From Candidatus Gastranaerophilales bacterium (GTDB taxonomy: Bacteria; Cyanobacteriota; Vampirovibrionia; Gastranaerophilales; Gastranaerophilaceae), in NCBI GenBank assembly GCA_944322885.1, contig CALUQH010000019.1, positions 1 through 59,561 of the forward strand: a stretch of DNA of 59,561 bases. The letters are read 5' to 3'. The notes below the pieces were generated by a model. That model was not told the origin of the DNA. It searched no databases and saw only the letters and a list, made by a program, of their open reading frames with translations. Positions 1 to 8,068 of the stretch are shown here, one piece after another (within the stretch, counting starts at the first letter, position 1; every line of letters starts with the position of its first letter). A program made the translations under genes and the position numbers.

Positions 1-361
1 GGCCCTGTACATTCTCGCCGCTTTTAAATAAAATATGGTCTTTACCATCACCGGTATTGATTACAAGACGGGCGCCGGAATCTTCATTTTGTGCTTCCTG
101 CTGGCCTATCATAGCTACCTGTGCATCACCTAAACCATAATAGGCGTCTGAACCATTACCCGCCCACTGCCACGGGGATGACTGATCCAGTTTATTCCTT
201 GTTGTCATTACAGGAGCCATTGCAGCCATAACAATGCTCAAAATTAACATTACAACCATCATTTCGGCTAACGTAAAACCAAAATGCTTAAATTTGAAAT
301 CTCTTAAATCCCTAAAACCAACGTCAGGAGTGCTTAGAGCCCCCCCCCCCGATAATGTCAT
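1..361 (-). CDS. Prepilin-like protein, C-terminal part beyond the window; start region split by a poly-G tract
   Basis: The minus strand encodes a type IV prepilin-style N-terminus: GFTLAEMMVVMLILSIV followed by MAAMAPVMTTRN, a hydrophobic helix after a short basic leader, as in pilins and type II secretion pseudopilins. The rest runs off the left edge. Two starts are possible. The ATG at 361 is in frame but has no Shine-Dalgarno sequence. The ATG at 380 has a good GGGAG seven bases upstream and codes MNKFLNYDII, but it lies before an 11-base G tract and is one base out of frame with the pilin; with 10 G it would be in frame. Expression from the better start therefore depends on tract length, or the assembled length is wrong. 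Prepilin membership is secure; its role (pilus, secretion or another surface filament) is not known. Confidence 0.75.
   Translation of the reverse strand, partial: MTLSGGGALSTPDVGFRDLRDFKFKHFGFTLAEMMVVMLILSIVMAAMAPVMTTRNKLDQSSPWQWAGNGSDAYYGLGDAQVAMIGQQEAQNEDSGARLVINTGDGKDHILFKSGENVQG
340..350. repeat. C11/G11 homopolymer tract in prepilin leader
   Basis: Eleven C on the plus strand, preceded by G and followed by GA. It lies between the ATG at 380 (minus strand) and the prepilin motif. With 11 bases the upstream ATG reads into a TGA eight codons after the tract begins; with 10 it reads through into the prepilin. Same extended motif as four other tracts in the window. Confidence 0.8.
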
Positions 362-457
362 AATTCAAAAATTTATTCATATATCCACTCCCTTTTTAAA
401 GTATTTATTATTTAAAATTATAACAAAATTTATAAAAAATTTCAACCTGTTTTATGA

Positions 458-463
458 TATAAT
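458..463 (+). promoter_or_regulatory. Extended -10 box of a probable leaderless promoter
   Basis: TATAAT preceded by TGA (extended -10). The A of the ATG at 470 lies 12 bases after the first T, the distance at which transcription normally starts. There is no usable Shine-Dalgarno: the GAGG present is only one base from the ATG. The box shares TTTATGATATAATC with the box in front of metF. Confidence 0.55.
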
Positions 464-469
464 CGAGGC

Positions 470-1150
470 ATGGTTAGAATAATTAACGGGAAAAATGTAA
501 AAAGTCTTGCACATATTACATATAAAGTTCTCAGACTGCAAGAAAAATTTACACATATTGAAGAATTTAACAATCCGGGAATTTCATCCTGTATATATGT
601 GTTATGGCACGCCAATCAATTTCTCGTACACGGTATAAGAAACAGAGAAAAATTAAGCGTTTTAATAAGCACTTCAATAGACGGAGAAATTGTTGCAGAA
701 GTATGTGAGAAGTGGGGCTTTAAAGTTGTAAGAGGTTCATCAGGCAAAAAAGGAGCTGTTGAATCTACCATGCAAATGCTCACAAGGTTGAAAGAAGGGG
801 AGTGTGTTGCGATTATGGTTGACGGGCCTCACGGACCTTTGCATAAAGTAAAAAACGGAGCCGTAAAACTTGCGCAGATGTCAGGTGCCCCAATAGTGCC
901 GGTCCACTGGTTTTCACCGCAAAAAACTTTCATAAGTCTGCCTTCCTGGGATAAAATGAAAACACCGCTCGGGAAATGTAACATATTGAATATTTACGGC
1001 GAACCGGTTTATGTGAGAGAAAATGCAACAGATGAAGAACTTTCAAATATTAAGGAAAATATAAAAAATCAGCTTTTTGAAATAGAAAAAAATCAACAAA
1101 AATTCTATGAGGAGGCGCTTCAACAAAAATTATGGGACAAAAAACAATAA
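470..1150 (+). CDS. DUF374-family lysophospholipid acyltransferase-like protein
   Basis: A 226-residue protein of the LPLAT/DUF374 type, related to acyltransferases that add acyl chains to lipid A or lysophospholipids at the inner membrane. Visible landmarks are VLWHANQ (His47, the position of the catalytic His in this superfamily) and DGPHGP at 118-123, the DUF374 signature, followed by an 'APIVPV' strand. No clear transmembrane segment or signal peptide. The stop overlaps the start of the following nitrilase gene by 19 bases, so the two are probably cotranscribed with dacB. The start at 470 sits just downstream of TATAAT and may be leaderless. The acyl acceptor cannot be told from sequence. 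Confidence 0.8.
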   Translation: MVRIINGKNVKSLAHITYKVLRLQEKFTHIEEFNNPGISSCIYVLWHANQFLVHGIRNREKLSVLISTSIDGEIVAEVCEKWGFKVVRGSSGKKGAVESTMQMLTRLKEGECVAIMVDGPHGPLHKVKNGAVKLAQMSGAPIVPVHWFSPQKTFISLPSWDKMKTPLGKCNILNIYGEPVYVRENATDEELSNIKENIKNQLFEIEKNQQKFYEEALQQKLWDKKQ

Positions 1151-1947
1151 GCATATCAGCAGTTCAGATGTGCTCTAAAATTGCCGATACTGAAGCTAAC
1201 ATAAAAAAAATTGAAGAATTAATAAAAAGGGATATAAAAAACACTGACATTATAGTGCTTCCGGAAGTATGGACATGCGGATGGGTCCCACAACACTTTA
1301 GAGAAACAGCAGAAAATATTTCAGACAGCAAGACTATAAATTTTCTTTCATCCGTCGCAAAAAAATATAACTGCTGGGTTATAGGCGGAAGTTTTATATC
1401 AAAAGACAACGGGCACTACTTTAACACCTGTCCTGTTATTAACAGAAAAGGCGAACTTGTTACAACTTATGATAAAAATCATCTTTTCTCATATTACGGA
1501 TGCGGAGAAGGTGACTTTGTCGAGCAGGGAGAGTCGCCTGTTATGGTTAATATAGAAGGAATTAAAACAGGTCTGACAATATGCTATGATATAAGATTTC
1601 CCGAAATATACAGAGCTTACAGAAAAACCGGAGCCGACCTGTTTATAAACTGTGCAGCCTGGGGTTTAAAAAAGCCGATTCCATGGGAATGTATGACACG
1701 ATCAAGAGCTGTTGAAAATCAAACTTTTATGGTAGCATTAACTCAATCGGGATATATTGAAAATGACGAATGGAATATAGGACACTCCAGAATTATTGAT
1801 TACAAAGGAGAAACAATTTCTGAAATCAAAGACCAAAAGGAAGGTGCAATGCACGCTGTTTTAGACTTTTCTCCGATGTACGACTTCAGAGAAAAATGCA
1901 CCTGCATAAATGACATAAAATCAAGCTACGAGGTTAAGTGTGTATGA
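1132..1947 (+). CDS. Carbon-nitrogen hydrolase (nitrilase superfamily, omega-amidase-like)
   Basis: A 271-residue cytoplasmic hydrolase of the nitrilase superfamily, which cleaves non-peptide C-N bonds with a Glu-Lys-Cys triad. The triad is visible: Glu45 in LPEVWTCGW, Lys115 in DKNHLF, and Cys151 in TICYDIRFPE. The CYDIRFPE context and length fit omega-amidases (Nit2/YafV type, deamidating alpha-keto acid amides) better than true nitrilases, but substrate assignment from motif alone is weak. The gene overlaps the upstream DUF374 gene by 19 bases, and its stop overlaps the ATG of the downstream dacB-like gene (ATGA), so it is the middle gene of a three-gene operon. No metabolic link with its neighbours is apparent. 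Confidence 0.85.
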   Translation: MGQKTISISAVQMCSKIADTEANIKKIEELIKRDIKNTDIIVLPEVWTCGWVPQHFRETAENISDSKTINFLSSVAKKYNCWVIGGSFISKDNGHYFNTCPVINRKGELVTTYDKNHLFSYYGCGEGDFVEQGESPVMVNIEGIKTGLTICYDIRFPEIYRAYRKTGADLFINCAAWGLKKPIPWECMTRSRAVENQTFMVALTQSGYIENDEWNIGHSRIIDYKGETISEIKDQKEGAMHAVLDFSPMYDFREKCTCINDIKSSYEVKCV

Positions 1948-3290
1948 AAAAATTTTTAAATTTACTATTTTGTCTTGCGTTAATGTTTTCTTTACAGACT
2001 GCGGGGTTTGCAGGTGTAATTGATAAAACAATAGCAGATTCGGGAATAAATAAAGATTCTGTATCAATATCTGTTAAGGATATTTCAACGGGCAAAACAG
2101 TATACAAGTTAAATGATAAAAAATCTTCCATGCCCGCCTCAACTCTTAAGTTAGTAACCCTTAGCGCATCATTAGATACACTCGGCAAAGATTACAAATT
2201 TTCAACAAAATTATATAAAAATACAAGCAATGAATTGTTTTTAGTACTTAGCGCCGACCCGTTTATTTCATCCACAGATTTGAAATATCTTATAAAAACA
2301 GCAAAAGGGAAAAATATAATTTCTCCTAAAAATATTTACATTGACGACTATATTTTCGATAATAAAGAATGGGGTGAAGGCTGGCAATGGGACGACGACT
2401 TAAACCCTCTTATGCCTAAATTCAGTTCATATAATCTGGATAAAAATCTCCTTAATATTATAGTTTCACCGACATCAAAGGGGGCACCGGCTAATATTTA
2501 TGTTACAAAATTCTACCCCACTACATTTATGAATCTTATAACAACGGGGGACAAAAATGACATAAAACTGAGCAGAAATAATCATATTTCACCTGATATT
2601 ATTAATGCCGAAGGAACTGTTAAAGAACAAACAACCGAACAAATCCCGATAAACCACCCGAAAAGATATTTTATCCTGAGGCTTGAAGAAGCAATACGCG
2701 ATCAGAAAATGGATTATTACGGGAACTTTACACAGAAAAAACTTCCAAAATCAAACATTTATCTTGTTGCACAGATTGACCATCCTATAAATGATGCTAT
2801 TGAATTGATTTTGATTGACAGTAACAATTTCATCGCAGAAACTGTTTTTAAAACAGCGGGTGCAAAATTTGTAAACAACACAGGTTCACTTGAACATTCT
2901 TTGCAAATGCTCAGAGCCTACTTTGACAAACTAAAACTCGACTATTCCGACATAAAAATAGTTGACGGAAGCGGAGTTTCAAAAAATAATATAGTGACTG
3001 CTGATTTTATGAGTGAATTTCTTGTAAAAAAAGCAAATGATAAAGATTTCAAAAACTCTCTGCCAACTTCCGGACAAGGAACTCTTGAAAACAGGATGCT
3101 GTATTTTAAAGACAATCTTCGTGCGAAAACCGGGACTTTATCAGATGTGAGCGCTATCGCAGGATATATAACTTCCAGAAGAGGAAAAACATACGCTTTT
3201 GACATCATGATAAATGACCCGAAAACCAGAATAACCGATAAAAAATCGCTTGAAGAATATATTTTGAGAGATATTTATACTAAATACTAA
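1944..3290 (+). CDS. dacB: D-alanyl-D-alanine carboxypeptidase / endopeptidase (PBP4-type, peptidase S13)
   Basis: A secreted or periplasmic penicillin-binding protein that trims or cleaves peptidoglycan cross-links. From the ATG at 1944 it begins with a signal peptide, basic MKKF then a hydrophobic stretch ending near FAG (about residue 24). All three serine-transferase motifs are seen: SxxK as STLK at 66-69 (Ser66 nucleophile), SGVSKNN for the SxN motif, and AKTGTLSDVSAIAGY for KTG. The long insertion between SxxK and SxN is typical of S13 enzymes. The ATG at 1944 is preferred over the GTG at 1938 because it forms an ATGA overlap with the upstream stop and has GAGG upstream. Length is normal for the family. 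It is the last gene of a three-gene operon and converges on a small minus-strand gene. Confidence 0.88.
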   Translation: MKKFLNLLFCLALMFSLQTAGFAGVIDKTIADSGINKDSVSISVKDISTGKTVYKLNDKKSSMPASTLKLVTLSASLDTLGKDYKFSTKLYKNTSNELFLVLSADPFISSTDLKYLIKTAKGKNIISPKNIYIDDYIFDNKEWGEGWQWDDDLNPLMPKFSSYNLDKNLLNIIVSPTSKGAPANIYVTKFYPTTFMNLITTGDKNDIKLSRNNHISPDIINAEGTVKEQTTEQIPINHPKRYFILRLEEAIRDQKMDYYGNFTQKKLPKSNIYLVAQIDHPINDAIELILIDSNNFIAETVFKTAGAKFVNNTGSLEHSLQMLRAYFDKLKLDYSDIKIVDGSGVSKNNIVTADFMSEFLVKKANDKDFKNSLPTSGQGTLENRMLYFKDNLRAKTGTLSDVSAIAGYITSRRGKTYAFDIMINDPKTRITDKKSLEEYILRDIYTKY

Positions 3291-3706
3291 ACATTTCTCT
3301 GGTTATAAATCATCTTTGTGATAGTACCTATCGCTCCGCCTATAACTCCCAGAACAACTGCGGATTGTGCACGTGCTTTAGGTAAAAATCCTTTAATTGA
3401 TTTATATGCCAAATCTAAATCAGGAGATTTTAAAAATTCTACAAGCTTCTCTTCCGCGGCATTTTTCTTGGCAGCTTTAATAATAGTATTTCTGGCATCC
3501 AAAATAGTATTTCTTGCTATTTTTTGCGCATCAGTTGCTTTCACCATATTTTTTTGCGGCAGCGACTTTTCAAAAACATCAGGTTCAATAGTTAATAATT
3601 GTTCAAGATTATACTTTCTCGGAGCTAAAGCATAACCGACACCGCCACCAATAACCGCAGACATAACACCAACTTCAAAAGGCGTAACTTTAGTACTCTG
3701 ACTCAT
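3287..3706 (-). CDS. Small protein with two hydrophobic segments, function unknown
   Basis: A 139-residue protein not recognised. It has a Gly-rich hydrophobic segment near the N-terminus (about residues 11-29, VGVMSAVIGGGVGYALAP), a charged, mostly helical middle with alternating A/K/E, and a second Gly-rich hydrophobic segment near the C-terminus (about 115-132). This hairpin-like layout suggests membrane association. A strong ribosome-binding site (AGGAGG) lies six bases before the ATG, so the gene is probably real. Its stop overlaps the stop of dacB on the other strand by three bases. It could be lineage-specific. Confidence 0.55.
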   Translation of the reverse strand: MSQSTKVTPFEVGVMSAVIGGGVGYALAPRKYNLEQLLTIEPDVFEKSLPQKNMVKATDAQKIARNTILDARNTIIKAAKKNAAEEKLVEFLKSPDLDLAYKSIKGFLPKARAQSAVVLGVIGGAIGTITKMIYNQRNV

Positions 3707-3861
3707 AATTACCTCCTAATTCTTAATAAACACTCAACCGTATACATTTTTACTCAAATTCAAATATTTTTGTTGTAATTTAGCAGCAGAATTTACATCT
3801 CGTAACAATTAGTAAAACAATCGCCGATATGCTATTATAAAAAACAATTAAGGAGTAAAAA

Positions 3862-4719
3862 ATGGAACCTTTTGTTACTATTATAACACCAACGCACAAT
3901 TTAATTGAAAATAATCTGGCGGATGACTTTAATCTGCTGGTTAAACTGCTTGATTTACAAACTTATCCGAATATCGAGCATCTCGTTATAGATAACATGT
4001 CAAATGATGGAACCATAGAAATTCTCAAAAGCTATAAAAATTTAGGATTTTTTAATTTTTACTCGGAAAGAGATACCGGAAAATTTGAAGCTTATAACAA
4101 AGGTGTTATGAGAGCTAAAGGGAAATATGTCACTTTTTTAAGCTGTGATGATTTTATTCATGATATAACATCAATTTACGATATAGTAAACCTTATGGAA
4201 GCAAATAATGCCGATTTTTCATTTGCACCTGCTTATTGCAGACATCCGCAGGATTTTGTATTTTTATTTGCTCCGGCAATGCATACAGTATTTCAGGTCC
4301 TTCCGTGTGCGCGTCAGGCTATGTTCTTCAAAAAATCAATGATTGAAAAAGAAGGTTTTTTTGATGAGAAATTCAAATTGCTGGCAGATTACGATTTAAT
4401 AGTAAGAATTATCCTGAAAAAATATAAACCTGTATATTTTGACACAAACTATGTTACCTACAAGTTAGGGGAAAAGGTACAACAAAGCCAGCAAAGGTCA
4501 GAAGCCGAAACAAAAGCCATATTTAATAAAAATTACAGAACATTGTACCCGTTAAATGAAAGTATTTTAACTAAAATGGCAACTTTATCGGAATTTCCTC
4601 AACCTCTGCTGGAAAAACTTGCGGATTACTTCCCTCAGGAAGATAGGGAACTTTTCTTTGAAAGATGCGAACAAATGCATCAACTAAGAGTTCAGGCTGC
4701 ACAAAACAGACAGCAATAA
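3862..4719 (+). CDS. Family 2 glycosyltransferase
   Basis: A 285-residue cytoplasmic GT-A fold glycosyltransferase. The N-terminus FVTIITPTHNLIENN is the nucleotide-binding strand, and LVIDNMSNDGTIEIL carries the first acidic motif. Next come SERDTGKFEAYNKGVMRAKGKYV and FLSCDDFI, the DxD-like metal-binding site. No membrane segment is seen, so it probably acts on a lipid-linked or nucleotide-linked acceptor at the inner face. A good AAGGAG precedes the ATG, and a TGCTATTAT promoter-like box lies at about 3829. It is followed by a sugar-nucleotide oxidoreductase gene, which suggests a role in surface polysaccharide synthesis. Donor and acceptor are unknown. Confidence 0.85.
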   Translation: MEPFVTIITPTHNLIENNLADDFNLLVKLLDLQTYPNIEHLVIDNMSNDGTIEILKSYKNLGFFNFYSERDTGKFEAYNKGVMRAKGKYVTFLSCDDFIHDITSIYDIVNLMEANNADFSFAPAYCRHPQDFVFLFAPAMHTVFQVLPCARQAMFFKKSMIEKEGFFDEKFKLLADYDLIVRIILKKYKPVYFDTNYVTYKLGEKVQQSQQRSEAETKAIFNKNYRTLYPLNESILTKMATLSEFPQPLLEKLADYFPQEDRELFFERCEQMHQLRVQAAQNRQQ

Positions 4720-4807
4720 ATTTTGTAAAAACTTCTTTAATAATTTGCAAATTAATCTTTGTGTCGTATGATATTATTAGTATTAGATAAGAATTAGGGA
4801 ATTTAAA

Positions 4808-5806
4808 ATGAGTGAACAAAAAGTTGCGGTAATAGGCTGTGGTGTATGGGGAAGAAATATAGTCCGGAATTTTTATAATTTGAATGTTTTAGATACGGTA
4901 TGCGATATTGACGAAGAAAACCTGAAAAAAGTAACCGAACAGTATCCGGGTGTAAAAGTTACAAAGGATTTTCATGATATTATTAACAACAAAGAAATTA
5001 CCGGTGTGTGCGTTGTAACGCCAAGCCATACACATTATAAAATGGTTAAGGCAATGCTTGAAGCAGGTAAAAATGTCTATGTTGAAAAACCTATTTCAAC
5101 AGTAGCGGCAGAAGCACGCGATTTAAGCCAGCTTGCCCATGAAAAGGGACTTGTTTTAATGGTTGGTCATCTTCTGCTATATCACCCTGCTGTAAACAGA
5201 TTAAAAATGCTTATTGAAGAAGGTGCTCTCGGAAAAATTATTTATGCACAAAGCGACAGATTAAACGTAAATTACTTCAAAAATGACAGAAGCGTAATGT
5301 GGGATCTGGCCCCTCATGATGTTTCCATGATAAGTTATGTAACCGGTAAAGCACCTGTTCACGTTATTTCGGCCCTTGGTTGTTCATCCGATCAAAACGA
5401 AATAATGGATATAACCCACATAGGTATCCAATTTGAAGATGGCGTAATCGGGCATATTTCAGATAGCTGGATTACTCCGAGAAAACATGTACAGCTTCTT
5501 GTCAGAGGGACAAAAGCAACAGCTATTTTAGATGACACAGTAGCTGAAAATAAACTTGTTATTTTTGACAACTTTGTAAAAGATAATACTCAAAATATTA
5601 AACTTGATTATTTGGAAATAGAACCTCTCAAACTTGAATGCCAGCATTTTATAAGCTGCTGTTCAACCGGTAAAAAAGCACGTTCTGACGGCGACAACGG
5701 CTGTATGGTCACACAAATACTTGAAGAAGCCGAAAAAATTATGCTCGGCGACAAAGTAAAAAAACTTGATGAAGTTAATTTTGCGCTGTCAAGAACTAAA
5801 AAATAA
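4808..5806 (+). CDS. Gfo/Idh/MocA-family oxidoreductase, probably acting on a UDP-sugar
   Basis: A 332-residue NAD(P)-dependent oxidoreductase. The Rossmann motif VAVIGCGVWGRNIVRNF is at residues 6-22, followed by VCDIDEENL for the adenosine ribose. VYVEKPIST carries the family EKP motif (Lys), and GHLLLYHPAVNRLK plus APHDVSMISYVTG form the substrate domain. The YHPAV and LWDLAPHD-like pattern resembles WlbA/WbpB UDP-GlcNAc(A) 3-dehydrogenases, which make amino-sugar nucleotides for surface glycans. Together with the upstream glycosyltransferase this supports a glycan role, but the substrate is an inference. The gene sits 22 bases before a CDP-alcohol phosphatidyltransferase and may be cotranscribed with it. 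Confidence 0.85.
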   Translation: MSEQKVAVIGCGVWGRNIVRNFYNLNVLDTVCDIDEENLKKVTEQYPGVKVTKDFHDIINNKEITGVCVVTPSHTHYKMVKAMLEAGKNVYVEKPISTVAAEARDLSQLAHEKGLVLMVGHLLLYHPAVNRLKMLIEEGALGKIIYAQSDRLNVNYFKNDRSVMWDLAPHDVSMISYVTGKAPVHVISALGCSSDQNEIMDITHIGIQFEDGVIGHISDSWITPRKHVQLLVRGTKATAILDDTVAENKLVIFDNFVKDNTQNIKLDYLEIEPLKLECQHFISCCSTGKKARSDGDNGCMVTQILEEAEKIMLGDKVKKLDEVNFALSRTKK

Positions 5807-5827
5807 AATATAAAGAGAGGCATCAAT

Positions 5828-6445
5828 ATGAATATAAAAAATAATCTTGCAAACATAGTTTCAATATCAAGAATTTTTGTAGCTTATGCCGCAATTGCTC
5901 TTTTATATGAACAGACAACCTGGGCCTATTTGTTGGCATTTGTCCTGACAATTGTTGCTTTTTCAATGGACGGTCTTGACGGATATATTGCAAGAAAGTT
6001 TAACCAGTCATCCGAATGGGGTTCAGTTCTTGATATTTTAGGCGACAGAATTGTTGAAGTTTCATACTGGACAGTGTTTGCAGTAATAGGCTGGATAAAT
6101 ATTTTATTCCCGCTTGTATGTGTTGCAAGAGCATTTACAACAGACGGAATCCGCAGCGTTGCTCTTTCTAAAGGTATGACAGCCTTCGGCGAAAAATCAA
6201 TGCAAACAACTTCATGGGGGAAATTTATTTGTGCATCAAGATTTATGAGAATAAGTTATGCGGTTGCAAAAGTTCTTGCGTTCCTTCTTTTGATTGCGGT
6301 AAATACTCCGGGAATGGAACTTTGGGAAGGAACTCCTACATTGCATTTAATCACAATGATTTTTGTCTGGGCTGCGATTATTTTCTGCGTTGTAAGAGCA
6401 ATTCCGGTTGTTGTTGAAAGCCCGAAATTATTTAATAAGGATTAG
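5828..6445 (+). CDS. CDP-alcohol phosphatidyltransferase family protein
   Basis: A 205-residue integral membrane enzyme of the family that transfers a phosphatidyl group from CDP-diacylglycerol to an alcohol (PgsA-type and relatives). The defining motif DG-x2-AR-x8-G-x3-D-x3-D is complete: Asp51, Gly52, Ala55, Arg56, Gly65, Asp69 and Asp73. About five to six hydrophobic segments surround it. The ribosome-binding site AGAGAGG is clear. Alcohol specificity (glycerol phosphate, inositol phosphate or other) cannot be read from the motif; pgsA is the usual choice for a single copy, but no second copy is visible here for comparison. It precedes trmL with almost no gap. Confidence 0.85.
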   Translation: MNIKNNLANIVSISRIFVAYAAIALLYEQTTWAYLLAFVLTIVAFSMDGLDGYIARKFNQSSEWGSVLDILGDRIVEVSYWTVFAVIGWINILFPLVCVARAFTTDGIRSVALSKGMTAFGEKSMQTTSWGKFICASRFMRISYAVAKVLAFLLLIAVNTPGMELWEGTPTLHLITMIFVWAAIIFCVVRAIPVVVESPKLFNKD

Positions 6446-6449
6446 TGCT

Positions 6450-6899
6450 ATGGCTAAACTCAATATAGTTTTGTATGAACCTGAAATACCGCAAAATACG
6501 GGTAATATTGCAAGACTTTGTGCATGTACAGGAGCAAGTCTTTATCTTGTCGGGAAATTAGGATTCTCGCTTTCCAGCAAATATACGAAACGCGCAGGAT
6601 TAGACTACTGGGACAGTGTTGATATCCATAAAATTGATACAATGGAAGAATTGCTTGAAGCAAATAAGTGTGCTAATTTTTATTATCTGACAACAAAAAC
6701 AAAAAGGTTATACACTGATGTAAAATTTCAGGACGGAGATTTTCTTGTTTTCGGACCGGAAACAAGAGGTTTACCTGATATTTACGTAAAAGATAAAAAT
6801 GCTTTGACAATTCCTATGAAAGAAGGTCAGAGGAGTTTAAACCTATCAAACTCCGTTGCAATTGTAACCTATGAGGCAATAAGACAAAATGGTCTATAA
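6450..6899 (+). CDS. trmL: tRNA (cytidine/uridine(34)-2'-O)-methyltransferase TrmL
   Basis: A 149-residue SPOUT-class methyltransferase that methylates the ribose of the wobble nucleotide of certain leucine tRNAs using SAM. Typical TrmL blocks are visible: LYEPEIPQNTGNIARLCACTG at the N-terminus, RAGLDYWD in the middle, VFGPETRGLP and the C-terminal knot segment IPMKEGQRSLNLSNSVAIV. The ATG at 6450 is chosen because it gives the family length and begins directly with the first conserved strand; an AAGG lies upstream. The stop overlaps the start of nnrD by 11 bases. Confidence 0.93.
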   Translation: MAKLNIVLYEPEIPQNTGNIARLCACTGASLYLVGKLGFSLSSKYTKRAGLDYWDSVDIHKIDTMEELLEANKCANFYYLTTKTKRLYTDVKFQDGDFLVFGPETRGLPDIYVKDKNALTIPMKEGQRSLNLSNSVAIVTYEAIRQNGL

Positions 6900-7704
6900 T
6901 ATTCCAAAACTTCCGCAAAGAAACGAGAATTCCAACAAAGGATCCTTCGGGAAAATATTAAATGTATCGGGTTCCGAATATATGACAGGTGCAGCCTGCC
7001 TCTCCTCTGTTGCTGCATTAAAAACCGGCGCAGGATATGTAGAACTGGCAAGCCATGAAAATGTATTAAAAGCAGCCTCCGCCTTCGCACCTGAAATTAT
7101 ACTGGCGCCGGTAAATAAAATTCCTGAAATTATAAAAAACTCAACAGTTTTGTTGATAGGATGCGGACTTTCAGTAACAGAAGAAGCGTCTGAACTCTTC
7201 AAAAAGACAATTTCTCTTGTTGAAAAACTTCCGACAGTAATAGATGCTGACGGGTTAAACATTCTTGCTAATGATAAAATTGTGCTTCCGGAAAATGTTA
7301 TTCTGACTCCGCACCCTAAAGAAGCCTCAAGACTTTTAAACTGTCCACTTGACCATGTTCTTATGAACATGGAAGAAAGTGCAAAAGAAATAACAAAAAA
7401 ATATAATTGTATAACGGTACTAAAATCGCACAAAACAATTGTATGCTCACAATACGGTACTGTATATTATAATACGACAGGTAACAGTGCCCTTGCTAAA
7501 GCCGGAAGCGGGGATGTGCTTGCAGGAATGATAGCGGGATTTCTTGCGCAGCACATGAATTTATTTGATGCAGCTGTTCTCGGGGTATATCTTCACGGAC
7601 TTGCGGGGGATCTTGCAAAAGAAGACCTGACTGCTTACGGAGTTCTGGCATCCGATACAATCAGGTACATTCCTTATGCTTTAAAATACTATATTAAACA
7701 ATAG
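6889..7704 (+). CDS. nnrD: ADP-dependent (S)-NAD(P)H-hydrate dehydratase
   Basis: A 271-residue ribokinase-fold enzyme that dehydrates damaged NAD(P)H hydrates, a metabolite-repair function. The family signature is clear: NKGSFGKILNVSGS with KTGAGYVELAS near the N-terminus, IDADGLNIL and LTPHPKEASRLL in the middle, and NSALAKAGSGDVLAGMIAGFLAQ with the catalytic GSGD near the C-terminus. The NnrE epimerase domain that is often fused upstream is absent, so this is the stand-alone dehydratase half. The gene overlaps trmL by 11 bases and is probably translationally coupled. It converges on a small minus-strand gene with an 11-base overlap. Confidence 0.92.
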   Translation: MVYNIPKLPQRNENSNKGSFGKILNVSGSEYMTGAACLSSVAALKTGAGYVELASHENVLKAASAFAPEIILAPVNKIPEIIKNSTVLLIGCGLSVTEEASELFKKTISLVEKLPTVIDADGLNILANDKIVLPENVILTPHPKEASRLLNCPLDHVLMNMEESAKEITKKYNCITVLKSHKTIVCSQYGTVYYNTTGNSALAKAGSGDVLAGMIAGFLAQHMNLFDAAVLGVYLHGLAGDLAKEDLTAYGVLASDTIRYIPYALKYYIKQ

Positions 7705-7948
7705 TATCTAAATTATTAGCTACTTTTTCAGGGGTTCCATGAGAAACCGCATAAGAGATAGCATCTACAATTTGAGATACAGGTTTTTGATTTAAAACAG
7801 ATGTTATTGGTTGCCTGCCCATTGCGGCAGATTCTTTTGCAATCTCTACGGCAGTATCTCTGCCAATAGAATGAACATCATATAATGCTCTTGATGCTTT
7901 ATATGAATCAATAGCTGATTGAGTAATTTTAATTCCTGGTATTGCCAT
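7694..7948 (-). CDS. Small hypothetical protein (84 aa)
   Basis: Not recognised. It has no signal peptide or membrane segment and is predicted mostly helical, with a Ser/Ala/Ile-rich composition. AAGGAG lies eight bases before the ATG, which supports a real gene. Its 3' end overlaps the end of nnrD on the other strand by 11 bases. Like other short minus-strand genes in this window it stands alone, with no operon partner. Confidence 0.5.
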   Translation of the reverse strand: MAIPGIKITQSAIDSYKASRALYDVHSIGRDTAVEIAKESAAMGRQPITSVLNQKPVSQIVDAISYAVSHGTPEKVANNLDTIV

Positions 7949-8068
7949 AATTTTTTCTCCTTTTTAGTACACTTATATAATAATCGTAAAAATAAAAATA
8001 AACACTTTAAGTAAATTAATTTTACAAATATTAATAATAAAAAAATAATATACTAAAATGCTTTGAAA

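Noticed and set aside
234-482. Plus-strand open frame of about 80 codons at the left edge
   Set aside because: It is antisense to the prepilin at 1-361 and crosses the C11 tract; no ribosome-binding site.
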